A DNA stretch of 13,870 nucleotides. Source: Pyrinomonadaceae bacterium. GTDB lineage: Bacteria > Acidobacteriota > Blastocatellia > Pyrinomonadales > Pyrinomonadaceae. Positions within the stretch are counted from its first letter, which is position 1. Every line of letters starts with the position of its first letter. Below are positions 6,286 to 13,870 of this stretch, piece by piece. The notes under the pieces are model-generated. The model was not told the origin of the DNA. It saw nothing but the letters and a program-made list of their open reading frames with translations, and did no database searches. A program made the translations under genes and the position numbers. The stretch covers positions 1-13,870 of the forward strand of contig JACDAW010000382.1 of the NCBI GenBank assembly GCA_013695245.1. Direction: 5' to 3'.

Positions 6286-8052
6286 ATGCCGGCATTAATA
6301 AAAGAAAAAATCTCAGAACACCCTACACGAAACAATTCCAACGGAGCTGATGGCGCAAGCGGCAACGGCTCTGCGCCTAAGCTGCTGGTTGCGCCATCGA
6401 GCAAAGCGTTAGCGGAACGCGAGTTGGAAACGACTGCCGCGAGAGCCTCACATGGAGAACCATCTGTTTCAGCCAGCGCAAGCGATGAAAAAGTAAACTT
6501 TGGTTTGCGCGGCTTATTGCGCACAGCGCAGATCGCGCAGGTGCTCGGCGGACTTGGTTTCTTCCTCTTTCTTGAAAATTACGATGCGCGCCGCAAATAC
6601 AATCGCCGCACGGCGGCGCGTTTGCGCGAAGAAGCCAGAGCGCGAGGGCGCATCGCTTTGTTTCAAGAATGGAGCCGCGATGTTGACAGACAAGCGCTTG
6701 ATCGGTTTCTGCTGCTCGTTCGCGTTGCTTATTTTCGCGGCTCAAGCGAATCGCAAAGCAAAGAGGCGGGACTGACAAAACAAGCCGCGAGGTTTAAAGC
6801 GCAACTTATTAAACTCGGCCCGACTTTCATCAAGATCGGGCAAGCTCTCGGAACGCGCGGCGATTTGCTTCCGCTTCCATACATCAAAGAACTCGCCACG
6901 CTGCAAGACCAAGTGCCCGCTTTCCCCACGGCGGAAGCCTATGGGCGTATCGAACAGGAGTTAGGGCGCAAGACGAGTGAAGCGTTTGCCGAAATCGACG
7001 CTGAGCCGATTGCCGCCGCATCGCTCGGTCAAGTTTATCGCGCGCGTCTGCACACGGGCGAAGAAGTGGCCGTTAAAGTTCAACGCCCACGCCTGAAAGA
7101 GACGATCAGCTTCGACATTCAAATCCTTTCTCGTCTCACACACTTCTTGACGCGCTTTCCTTCCCTTAACGAAAACGCCGATTGGGAAGGCATGATGCGC
7201 GAGTTTGCCGAGACGATCTCGGAAGAGATGGACTATGCGCAGGAAGCGCGAAACGCCGATTGCTTCCGCGAGAACTTCAAAGAGTGGTACGCGATTCACG
7301 TGCCGCGCATTCACTGGACGCACACGACTCCGCGCGTGCTCACGATGGAGTTTATTCGCGGCACGAAAGTGATTGACCTCGAAGCGTTGCGCGCGCGCCG
7401 CATCTCGCCCGTTAAAGTTAATCGTTTACTCGTTCGCACATACCTCAAGCAACTGCTCGAAGACGGCTTCTTCCACGCCGATCCGCATCCGGGCAATCTG
7501 CTCGTGATGGACGACGGCCGCCTCGCCTTCTTCGATTTCGGCATGACGGGCAGGATCACGCCGCGCCTGCAAGCGCAGATGATCGATGCCTTCTTCCACG
7601 TCGTCGAACGCGACGTGCATGGACTCGCGCAAGATTTATTCAACCTGCAATTCCTCAAGCCCGGCTACGACCCGGAACTCGTGCGCCCCGTCATCGAGCA
7701 ACTCTTTGAGCACTATCTAAATTTAAAGTTGGGCGAAGTAAACTTCAAAGAGTTGACTTACGACTTAGCCGATGTGATGTACGACTATCCGTTTCGCCTG
7801 CCGTCAAACTTCACCTACATCATGCGCGCGCTGATGACGCTGGAGGGCATCGGCTTAGTTACCGATCCGGAGTTTAGCTTCTTCGATACAGCCAAACCTT
7901 ACGCAAAAGAGTTTATGCTCAAGCGCGAAGGCAAGCATTTTCGCAAACTGCTGCTCGATAAATTCACGGGGCGCGACAAAGACGGGCGCATCGAATGGGG
8001 CAAGATGTGGAAATTGGCGAAGATGGCGGCGCGAACTTACTTTGAGCGCTAA
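6286..8052 (+). CDS. AarF/UbiB (ABC1/ADCK) family protein kinase-like protein
   Basis: Members of this family are atypical kinase-fold proteins linked to ubiquinone or other isoprenoid lipid metabolism; an ATPase role is better supported than protein kinase activity. From the ATG at 6286 the protein has 588 residues. The diagnostic KxGQ motif is IKIGQALGTRGDLLP (from residue 182), followed by LQDQVPAF. The alanine-rich loop replacing the normal P-loop is AAASLGQVYRA, the nucleotide lysine is in VAVKVQRP (K264), HADPHPGN lies at 397-404 and FFDFGMTGR has D417 as the metal-binding aspartate. The first 75 or so residues are polar and low in complexity, unlike the rest. Most UbiB proteins end in two membrane helices; this one ends in MWKLAKMAARTYFER with no clear helix pair. 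A TTG at 6253 is an alternative start. The TAA stop forms part of the attC boundary of the cassette downstream. Confidence 0.9.
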   Translation: MPALIKEKISEHPTRNNSNGADGASGNGSAPKLLVAPSSKALAERELETTAARASHGEPSVSASASDEKVNFGLRGLLRTAQIAQVLGGLGFFLFLENYDARRKYNRRTAARLREEARARGRIALFQEWSRDVDRQALDRFLLLVRVAYFRGSSESQSKEAGLTKQAARFKAQLIKLGPTFIKIGQALGTRGDLLPLPYIKELATLQDQVPAFPTAEAYGRIEQELGRKTSEAFAEIDAEPIAAASLGQVYRARLHTGEEVAVKVQRPRLKETISFDIQILSRLTHFLTRFPSLNENADWEGMMREFAETISEEMDYAQEARNADCFRENFKEWYAIHVPRIHWTHTTPRVLTMEFIRGTKVIDLEALRARRISPVKVNRLLVRTYLKQLLEDGFFHADPHPGNLLVMDDGRLAFFDFGMTGRITPRLQAQMIDAFFHVVERDVHGLAQDLFNLQFLKPGYDPELVRPVIEQLFEHYLNLKLGEVNFKELTYDLADVMYDYPFRLPSNFTYIMRALMTLEGIGLVTDPEFSFFDTAKPYAKEFMLKREGKHFRKLLLDKFTGRDKDGRIEWGKMWKLAKMAARTYFER

Positions 8053-8106
8053 CGCTACGGTTGAGCCACTTGCTGAAAGCAAATCGGCTCGAACCGTTTG
8101 TTAGGC
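8047..8106 (-). other. integron attC recombination site
   Basis: Read on the minus strand the 60 bases have the order of an attC site. R'' is GCCTAAC (8106-8100), a perfect RYYYAAC. L'' is GGTTCGAGCC (8095-8086), and a loop at 8085-8068 holds its own hairpin TTGCT-GAA-AGCAA. L' is GGCTCAACC (8067-8059), complementary to L'' except for one extra base in L'', the known extrahelical-base signature. R' is GTTAGCG (8053-8047), with the crossover point after the G at 8053. It starts 19 bases after the VOC stop codon on that gene's strand, where a cassette attC belongs. Confidence 0.85.
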
Positions 8107-8626
8107 GCGCCGTTAAAGACACGCTCTAAATCATATAGAACTCCCACGCGATACGATCAGGGTCTTTGAAGGCAACATATCGCTTGCCCAGTGTCTCGTC
8201 GAGCTTGACGCCTGTATTCTCCACGCTCGCCTCTGTGAGCGCGGCAGCCACCCTCTCTAGCTCAGTTTCGTCTTCGCAGGCTAACGCTATGTGATCCAAC
8301 CCGACCCGGTGCGGGTTAAACTTATCCCCGCTCGCCGTATCAGCTTCAGGACCGCGGACACCGAATGCGGTGTTACCTGCACTGAAGAGGAACAATTCAG
8401 GGGTTTCCTTGATGATCGAGAAGCCGAGCGTCTCAGTGTAGAAGCGCTTTGAGCGTTCTAAGTTAGTGGAGCGCAGCGCAATGTGGTGCGCTCCTGATGT
8501 CTTGATGTTGATGCTCATATCCATCTCACTTTCTGTTGCATATTGGGTGTAGTTCTTTGTTGGAACACGATACAACAGGCAAGCAACTTCACCAAACGGA
8601 TTACGATTATAGAGGTTAGCGCCTAA
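8053..8626 (-). mobile_element. orphan integron gene cassette carrying a VOC-family gene
   Basis: The segment runs on the minus strand from the TTAGGC after the G at 8627 to the G at 8053 inside attC, 574 bases. Both junctions read G followed by TTAG, as left by integrase crossover (G|TTAGGCGC at the gene's 5' side, G|TTAGCGC at the attC side). Closing the segment into a circle would give an attC with GCCTAAC and GTTAGGC fully complementary. It holds one gene in the usual orientation. No integrase, attI or further attC site is visible, so it appears as a lone cassette inserted at a secondary site directly after the aarF-like stop codon. A TATAAT (8611-8606, minus strand) near its start may be a -10 box, with a poor -35. 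Confidence 0.75.
8126..8524 (-). CDS. VOC family (glyoxalase/dioxygenase-like) protein
   Basis: From the ATG at 8524 the protein has 132 residues, one pair of beta-alpha-beta-beta-beta modules. The first module opens with GAHHIALRSTNLERSKRFYTETLGF, the second with VGLDHIALACEDETELERVA, and the C-terminus is DPDRIAWEFYMI. The histidine in HHIAL, the histidine in LDHIAL and the glutamate in WEFY are the expected divalent metal ligands. The superfamily includes glyoxalase I, ring-cleavage dioxygenases and fosfomycin or bleomycin resistance proteins, and the substrate cannot be read from sequence. The frame stays open to an ATG at 8674, but those 50 extra residues would come from the cassette leader and the neighbouring palindrome. 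The ATG at 8518, six bases after AAGTGAG, is a second candidate. It is the only gene of the integron-like cassette, convergent with the aarF-like gene. Confidence 0.85.
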   Translation of the reverse strand: MDMSINIKTSGAHHIALRSTNLERSKRFYTETLGFSIIKETPELFLFSAGNTAFGVRGPEADTASGDKFNPHRVGLDHIALACEDETELERVAAALTEASVENTGVKLDETLGKRYVAFKDPDRIAWEFYMI

Positions 8627-8630
8627 CTTC

Positions 8631-8702
8631 GTGTTATACAGAACTGTTCCAGATAATACGCTTAACCTGAGCATTATGCAGAATGGTTCGGTATAACCAC
8701 AC
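8631..8702. repeat. 72-bp palindromic intergenic repeat, copy A
   Basis: GTGTTATACAGAAC at the left end pairs with GTTCGGTATAACCAC at the right end, and the complementarity continues inward with mismatches (ATAAT blocks pair as well), so almost the whole element is one imperfect palindrome. It aligns with the reverse complement of the element at 5079-5156 over its full length. It sits between the end of the M14 peptidase gene and the cassette boundary at 8626-8627, and may help stop transcription from the peptidase gene. Confidence 0.7.
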
Positions 8703-8750
8703 TTTGTCTTGCGAGAATCTCGCCTCCTTGTTGATCGTTTGAGTTTCGTC

Positions 8751-11114
8751 CTAATTGATCGCGTTGAAAAGAAGCGGGTAAGTCGCTGATGATTGACCGC
8801 GATACTGTGGGCGGAAACCGAAGAGGACGACGCGCCCTTTGCCCATCGTGACTTCGACGAGCGCGGCTTTGCCTTTCAAGCGTTCGCCGCCTAAGAGCCA
8901 GCCGGAGAGAAGCGGATCGGCGTTCGTCGGATAGCGCGCGATGACGTGGACGCGCGAGGCTTGCGACTGATCGCTCACTTCAAACACGGGCGAATCTTCC
9001 GCCCACGCGATTGATTCGCGCGGCATCCCTTTGGCAATCGGGTGCGTTGTGTCGAGTTCAATGCGCAGGATCGAGCCGGGCACATAAAACTCGGTGCGCT
9101 TCAAACCTTCGGTTACGTCGCGCACGGGAAGTCTTAAGGCTTCGATGGCGAAATCCGAAGCGCGATTGAGGCAGACAAGCGTGCCGCCCGCTTCGATAAA
9201 CTCGCGTAGCGCCTGCACGCCTTCCGCGTCTAATCCGCCCGTGTATTCATCGGGCATTGTGCCGCGTGCGTAGCCGTTTAAGATCGCGCGCGGCGAATGG
9301 TCAGGGATGATGATCGTATCGTACCTCGCGCGAAGGTTTCCGGCGCGCGCCTCTTTGTCTTCAAGCAAAGAGTAAAAGAGGCATCGTCCTTTGTTCTCAA
9401 GCACCCAGCGTGTCCACCCTTCGTCCATTGACGGAACATGCGATTTGTAGATCGCGCGACGAGGCGGCGAAGCGTCCCCGCAACCGCCATTGCTGCCCAT
9501 ACCGATGCCGTCGCGCGGCTTCGAATAGCTGAACGGCGTGAATACGGCTTCAGCTTTGACGTTCATCAGCAACGATAGCGTGTGAGCCGTTACATCATAG
9601 GGCGTTTGCGGATGTCCCGACGCATCGCGTAAATCCGGATAACGTTGTCGTTCGAGCAAAGCTTTCGCAAAGTCTCCATAGGGTTGAGCCATTCTTACGA
9701 TGGCCGTCCGCTCCGGGTACTTGATGCCGTTGACGGTAAATTGACTCGCCTCGTCCACTTCCACACCCGCGCGTTCCAAGATGCCGATTAGGGCATGGAC
9801 GTTGTTGGATGGCGGAATGGTGAAGGCGAATAACTCGCCCGACCGTCGCTCGCGCACCGCCTCTTTGCCGATCCCGTAAAAACGCCGCAGCCATCTTTCT
9901 CGGTTCGTCGCCGCGTGGCTCATCAACTCAAACGCGGCAGTCGTCATGTAGTTAGTAATGTCGCGCAAGTGCCATTCGCCGCCGCGCCAGACCTCAGAGA
10001 AGTTTGCGGAGGCTTGGCGCGCATCGTAGCCTTCGCCTGCGCGCAAATCCTCGAAGCGAACGGTGATTGGCGTGGCGAGTTTGCAAGAAGCAGTTTCGCT
10101 TAAGATGCGCACGCCGCCGTGATAGTGCGAGTAAGCACGGGCGGGCGTCCATGCGTCGTAAGTGGAATCGGTCGTGATACCTTTGAAGCCTTTGGCTCGC
10201 AATGCGCTGGCCATCGCGCGGCCGAGTTCGGTGTAACCTTCGATGATCCCTTCCGGCACGTTCGGCTCGACGGGCGGCATGTAGGGCGGAAGGAACAGTC
10301 GCGCTCCCGTCGCGCCTTGCTGGTGAATATCGTGGACGATCTGCGGATGCCAGACGTTGTGGATTTTATCAACGGTGATCTGAGTTTCCTTTTGCGTGAA
10401 GGCATACCAATCGCGGTTGTTATCGTGTCCGGTATATTTGTGATAGAGGACGGGCGGCGTTGTGCCTTCGTAAGGCGTGCCGAGCGTGCGGTCGTACCAA
10501 TCTTTAACGATGTCAACGCCGTCTGGATTGAGAGAGGGAACGAGCAGCACGATAGTGTCGCGTAAAATTCTTTGCACTTCCGGTTCGTTGGAAGAAGCGA
10601 GGCGATGTGCGATAAGGAAGCTGGAATGGTGTGAGCCGACTTCCGTCGAGTGAATGCCGCAGGTAATGAGGACGATGGTTTTGCCGTGCGTGATTAATTC
10701 TTCGGCGCGGCGGTCGCGTTCTTGATCGTTGCGTCCGAGCGTGCGCGGATCGGCAAGTTGGCGTTGGATGTTTTTGTATTCGTCGAGGCGCGCGAGATTT
10801 TCGGGCGCGGAGATAGTCGCCATCACGAAAGGCTTGTTCATCGTGGTGCGTCCGAGTTCTTCAAACTTCACGCGGTCGCTTGCCGCATCTAATCGGCGGA
10901 AGTAATCAATCGTCTGCGCCCAGCTTGCGAGCTTGCGATCATCGCCGGGCGTGAAGCCTAAAACTTCGGTGGGTGCTGGTACGTTGATCGCCGCGCGAGT
11001 GTTTGCGGCGCGTGTGTTTTGTGTGCGAGGTTGCGCGCTTCTCTGGGCGACGAAAGTTTGCGTGAGCAGCAGGATTGATAAAACAACGAGCGAGAATCGG
11101 CGTGCGTGGATCAT
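8751..11114 (-). CDS. secreted M14 family zinc carboxypeptidase-like protein with C-terminal amidotransferase-like domain
   Basis: The 787 residues begin with a signal peptide (MIHARRFSLVVLSILLLTQT, cleavage likely near FVAQ, residues 21-24), so the enzyme acts outside the cytoplasm. The M14 domain follows: zinc ligands H155 and E158 in GIHSTE, SLNPDG (194-199), the substrate-binding NR pair in GHDNNRDW (N233, R234), and the third zinc histidine in VHDIHQQG (probably H264). E340 in RILSETAS is a candidate for the catalytic glutamate. The chain continues to a C-terminal region (about 600-787) with TIIIPDHS, EFIEAGGTLVCLN and GKGRVVLFGFRPQYRG, which look like a class I glutamine amidotransferase-like fold without an obvious catalytic triad. 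Similar long two-part M14 proteins are common in Acidobacteriota. GGAG lies about 10 bases before the ATG. The gene is divergent from the OPT transporter gene. Confidence 0.9.
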   Translation of the reverse strand: MIHARRFSLVVLSILLLTQTFVAQRSAQPRTQNTRAANTRAAINVPAPTEVLGFTPGDDRKLASWAQTIDYFRRLDAASDRVKFEELGRTTMNKPFVMATISAPENLARLDEYKNIQRQLADPRTLGRNDQERDRRAEELITHGKTIVLITCGIHSTEVGSHHSSFLIAHRLASSNEPEVQRILRDTIVLLVPSLNPDGVDIVKDWYDRTLGTPYEGTTPPVLYHKYTGHDNNRDWYAFTQKETQITVDKIHNVWHPQIVHDIHQQGATGARLFLPPYMPPVEPNVPEGIIEGYTELGRAMASALRAKGFKGITTDSTYDAWTPARAYSHYHGGVRILSETASCKLATPITVRFEDLRAGEGYDARQASANFSEVWRGGEWHLRDITNYMTTAAFELMSHAATNRERWLRRFYGIGKEAVRERRSGELFAFTIPPSNNVHALIGILERAGVEVDEASQFTVNGIKYPERTAIVRMAQPYGDFAKALLERQRYPDLRDASGHPQTPYDVTAHTLSLLMNVKAEAVFTPFSYSKPRDGIGMGSNGGCGDASPPRRAIYKSHVPSMDEGWTRWVLENKGRCLFYSLLEDKEARAGNLRARYDTIIIPDHSPRAILNGYARGTMPDEYTGGLDAEGVQALREFIEAGGTLVCLNRASDFAIEALRLPVRDVTEGLKRTEFYVPGSILRIELDTTHPIAKGMPRESIAWAEDSPVFEVSDQSQASRVHVIARYPTNADPLLSGWLLGGERLKGKAALVEVTMGKGRVVLFGFRPQYRGQSSATYPLLFNAIN

Positions 11115-11425
11115 TTGTCGGATACTCCGTTACTTTATTTGAGCGGCGATAAAGGGCGTTTGGCGCGGATTGAGTTTAATTGAAATAAGCGCGGCGGGAA
11201 AGCGCGAACCCTTTTCGATGCGCGAAGATTATGTTTCGTCTGATGAATCGTGAATTGATAAATCAGTCGTCGCTCAATTCAGCAAACGGCCTTTTAGCGC
11301 TAACCTTTAACCGAAAGTTTCTTGCCACAGAGCGCGCGGAGCGTGTTAAAGTAAAAATTCTGTAGCCCTTTCCCGCTCTTCCGCAGCATCTTGATCCGTT
11401 TCATTGGAGGTTCTTAGAAAGCCTG
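11115..11425. other. divergent intergenic region between the M14 peptidase and OPT transporter genes
   Basis: These 311 bases should hold the promoters of both divergent genes. I see no gene and no promoter that I can defend. CTTTAAC (11305-11311) and GTTAAAG (11345-11351) are an inverted repeat with a 33-base spacer. GGAGG at 11406-11410 is the likely ribosome binding site for the transporter. Confidence 0.4.
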
Positions 11426-13870
11426 ATGTCGAGTGAAAACATTGCCGATAACAACACGTCGCGCGTTGCCGTAACGAACGAGTACCCGGACATCGTCGGC
11501 GCGAAGCCATCGAACCCGGCGCTCGCCGCGTTTCGTCCATACATCGCGCCGGGAACGAGATTGCGCGAACTGACGCTGCTGCCCTTGATCGTCGGCACGC
11601 TGCTCGGCATGGTCTTCGGCGCATCGTCGCTCTACCTTGTCTTGAAAGTCGGACTCACGGTGAGCGCATCGATCCCCGTCGCCGTGATCTCGATCACGCT
11701 GTTTCGCTTGCTCTCAAAACTCGGTTTGCGCAACGCGACGATCTTAGAGAACAACATTGTGCAGACGGCAGGCTCAGCGGGCGAATCAATCGCGTTTGGC
11801 GTCGGTGTGACGATGCCTGCGATCATGATTTTAGGTTTCGATCTTGAAGTGACGCGCGTGATCTTAGTCGCTGTGCTCGGCGGATTGTTGGGAATCTTGA
11901 TGATGATTCCTTTGCGGCGTGCGCTTATCGTGCAGCAACATGGGCTTTTGAAATACCCGGAAGGAACGGCGTGCGCGGAAGTTTTGAAAGCCGGAGCGAG
12001 CGACGAATCGCGTGCAGCGCGCTCGGACATTACGCAAGAACAAGCGGCGGCGACGGATCAAGCGGCGTCGAACACAGGGGCGCGCGTGATCTTCGCCGGG
12101 TTCGGCGTCGGGCTGATTTATAAAGCGGCGATGGCGGCGTTGAAGGGTTGGAAAGACACGCCGGAGAAAGTGTTTGCCGCGCCGTTTAAAGCCGGATCGA
12201 TCTCGGCGGAGATTTCGCCGGAACTGCTGGGCGTCGGCTATATCATCGGGCCGCGCATTGCATCAATCATGTGCGCGGGCGGCGTGCTGGCTTACCTCGT
12301 GTTGATTCCAGCGATCAAGTTTTTCGGCGAAGGCGTGCCGGGCATAGTCGCGCCGGGCACGATGCCGATCAGCGAAATGGGCCCGAACGACATACGCGGC
12401 GCATATGTGCTCTACATCGGCGCGGGCGCGGTGGCGGCGGGCGGCATCATCAGCCTTCTGCGTTCGCTTCCGACGATCTGGCACGGCTTGAAGGGCGGGC
12501 TGCGCGATCTGCGTAGCGGACAAGGCATGAACGCCGATGGCGAGCGCGTTCCGCGCACGGATCAAGATTTGCCGATGAAGTTTGTGCTGATCGGTATCAT
12601 CGCGCTTATTGCGATGATCATGTTGTTCCCGCAGTTGGGCTTACAGCACAACATTTTCACGGCGTTTCTCGGCGCTTTGATGATCGTCGCTTTTGGATTT
12701 TTGTTCGTCACCGTTTCGTCGCGTCTGACGGGTGAGATCGGTTCTTCCTCAAATCCGATCTCCGGCATGACGGTCGCCACGCTCCTGTTAACTTGTTTGA
12801 TCTTTCTGCTGCTTGGTTGGACTGGCTCGCCTTACTACGTGACGGCTCTATCGGTCGGCGCGATTGTGTGCATCGCGGCTTCAAACGGCGGCACAACGTC
12901 GCAGGATTTGAAGACCGGATTTTTAGTCGGCGCAACGCCGCGCCTGCAACAGATCGCGATCTTAGTCGGCGCGCTCGCTTCGGCACTCGTCTTAGGCCCG
13001 ATCCTGCTGAGGTTAAACGATGGCGCGACCGTGTACGTTCCGCGCACGACGTTTGAAGCGGTGAAGGGAAACGTCGGGCAACTTGAGACGGGTTTGATTG
13101 GCGGTCTTCCGGCTTATGGCGATGACATCAAACCGAACGCGCCCGGCAATTACCGTGCCTTCTCGTATGCGCCCGGCACCGGCGCAACGGCGATCCCGAA
13201 TCTCGACGCGGGCGAGTATCTCGTTGATGAACAGGGCAAGATCGCTTACAAAGTGCAACGTAATTTCCCGGCTGAACTGCGTGCCGACGTTTCGCAGTTG
13301 ACAGGAACGGAAAAGATTCAAGGGCCACAGGCGAACTCGGACAACAAAACCTACCGCGTCTGGCACAAGACGGACAGCACGGGCGGGCCCGCCGGAAAAT
13401 ATCTTGTTGATGAACAAGGCGTGCCTGTTTATTTAGTTGATCCCGGCATCAACGGCATTCATAAGGTGCGCCCCGATGGATCGACGGTAATAAAATTCGA
13501 CGCGCCGAAAGCAACGCTGATGTCTTACATCATCAAGGGCATCCTTAATCGCCAACTGCCTTGGGGCTTGGTGCTATTGGGCGTGATGATCGCGGTGGTG
13601 CTTGAGATGTCAGGGATTCCTTCGCTAGCATTCGCGGTTGGGGTTTACTTGCCGCTCTCGTCTTCGTCGCCGATCTTTATCGGCGGGATGGTGCGATGGC
13701 TCGTTGATCGTCATCTGCGCCATCGCCTGCGGGATCGGAATTTGACGGAAGAAGAATTGGTAGCGGAGGGCGACAAAAGTCCGGGCGTGTTGCTGGCTTC
13801 GGGCTACATCGCAGGCGGCGCGTTTACCGGAATCTTGATCGCATTTATGACGCGCTATGTTGCCGAGCAA
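11426..13870 (+). CDS. OPT family oligopeptide transporter (3' end outside the window)
   Basis: The frame from the ATG at 11426 stays open to the window end, giving 815 visible residues. It is a polytopic inner-membrane protein: hydrophobic segments start at LTLLPLIVGTLLGMVFGAS and recur through the chain. Family signatures include LKVGLTVSASIPVAVIS, ENNIVQTAGSAGESIAFGV, QHGLLKYPEGTACAEVLKAG, IGPRIASIMCAGG, SSNPISGMTVATLLL, ASNGGTTSQDLKTG and LVGATPRLQQIAIL. These fit the prokaryotic branch of the OPT family (TIGR00733-like), which is thought to import oligopeptides or metal chelates; the substrate here is unknown. Between about residues 535 and 690 a hydrophilic loop, probably outside the membrane, carries two copies of YLVDEQG (598-604 and 659-665). 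After it, FDAPKATLMSYIIKGIL and LPWGLVLLGVMIAVV resume the transporter core. GGAGG at 11406-11410 lies 15 bases before the ATG, rather far. Confidence 0.92.
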   Translation, partial: MSSENIADNNTSRVAVTNEYPDIVGAKPSNPALAAFRPYIAPGTRLRELTLLPLIVGTLLGMVFGASSLYLVLKVGLTVSASIPVAVISITLFRLLSKLGLRNATILENNIVQTAGSAGESIAFGVGVTMPAIMILGFDLEVTRVILVAVLGGLLGILMMIPLRRALIVQQHGLLKYPEGTACAEVLKAGASDESRAARSDITQEQAAATDQAASNTGARVIFAGFGVGLIYKAAMAALKGWKDTPEKVFAAPFKAGSISAEISPELLGVGYIIGPRIASIMCAGGVLAYLVLIPAIKFFGEGVPGIVAPGTMPISEMGPNDIRGAYVLYIGAGAVAAGGIISLLRSLPTIWHGLKGGLRDLRSGQGMNADGERVPRTDQDLPMKFVLIGIIALIAMIMLFPQLGLQHNIFTAFLGALMIVAFGFLFVTVSSRLTGEIGSSSNPISGMTVATLLLTCLIFLLLGWTGSPYYVTALSVGAIVCIAASNGGTTSQDLKTGFLVGATPRLQQIAILVGALASALVLGPILLRLNDGATVYVPRTTFEAVKGNVGQLETGLIGGLPAYGDDIKPNAPGNYRAFSYAPGTGATAIPNLDAGEYLVDEQGKIAYKVQRNFPAELRADVSQLTGTEKIQGPQANSDNKTYRVWHKTDSTGGPAGKYLVDEQGVPVYLVDPGINGIHKVRPDGSTVIKFDAPKATLMSYIIKGILNRQLPWGLVLLGVMIAVVLEMSGIPSLAFAVGVYLPLSSSSPIFIGGMVRWLVDRHLRHRLRDRNLTEEELVAEGDKSPGVLLASGYIAGGAFTGILIAFMTRYVAEQ

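Noticed and set aside
8525..8674. N-terminal extension of the VOC protein from an ATG at 8674
   Set aside because: It would begin inside the palindromic repeat and cross the cassette boundary, and single-domain VOC proteins start close to the HHIAL strand.
10100..10565. Long open frames on both strands inside the M14 gene
   Set aside because: They overlap the zinc-site coding region of a clear M14 peptidase and encode arginine-rich sequence with no recognisable domain, as expected for shadow frames.
11297..11351. Possible second attC-like site (CGCTAAC followed later by GTTAAAG)
   Set aside because: The inner arms are not complementary, GTTAAAG does not fit GTTRRRY, and no cassette-like gene lies in the right orientation.
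11346..13417. Several minus-strand and other-frame open frames across the OPT gene
   Set aside because: The continuous plus-strand frame encodes an unmistakable OPT transporter; the others are low-complexity shadows.

Overview
The window is a moderately GC-rich bacterial chromosome segment carrying mostly single housekeeping-type genes. The mix of genes (a DUF1844 protein beside a PhnP-like metallo-hydrolase, two-domain MazG, RibF, an AarF/UbiB kinase, a large secreted M14 peptidase with an amidotransferase-like tail, and an OPT-family transporter) together with secreted M48 proteolysis suggests an Acidobacteriota-type genome, perhaps Blastocatellia. That placement is an inference from gene content; no 16S or tRNA gene is present to test it.

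Layout: 2-1015 (+) is the C-terminal part of an M48 metalloprotease, closed by a strong hairpin terminator that also faces the convergent mazG (1177-2025, -). The DUF1844 gene (2229-2753, +) and the PhnP-like gene (2902-3663, +) follow, separated by two inverted arrays of degenerate 7-bp repeats. From 3692 to 4999 (-) lies an accessory-looking pair: a class III cyclase-like gene split by a frameshift, and a membrane-anchored protein of unknown function. The AT-rich spacer at 5000-5216 holds a palindromic repeat and a third heptad array just before ribF (5217-6173, +). The aarF/ubiB-like kinase (6286-8052, +) follows.

The most notable object is at 8053-8626. A small VOC-family gene (-) is followed by a structure with every hallmark of an integron attC site, and the other end of the segment carries the matching GTTAGGC core. 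The segment reads as a single orphan integron gene cassette inserted exactly after the stop codon of the aarF-like gene, with no integrase in view. Next to it, at 8631-8702, is a second copy of the palindromic repeat found at 5079-5156.

The right part holds the M14 peptidase (8751-11114, -), a divergent intergenic region, and an OPT-family oligopeptide transporter (11426 to the window end, +). The two could work together in peptide use: extracytoplasmic cleavage by the peptidase, uptake by the transporter. This is suggested only by adjacency. No rRNA, tRNA or CRISPR was seen.
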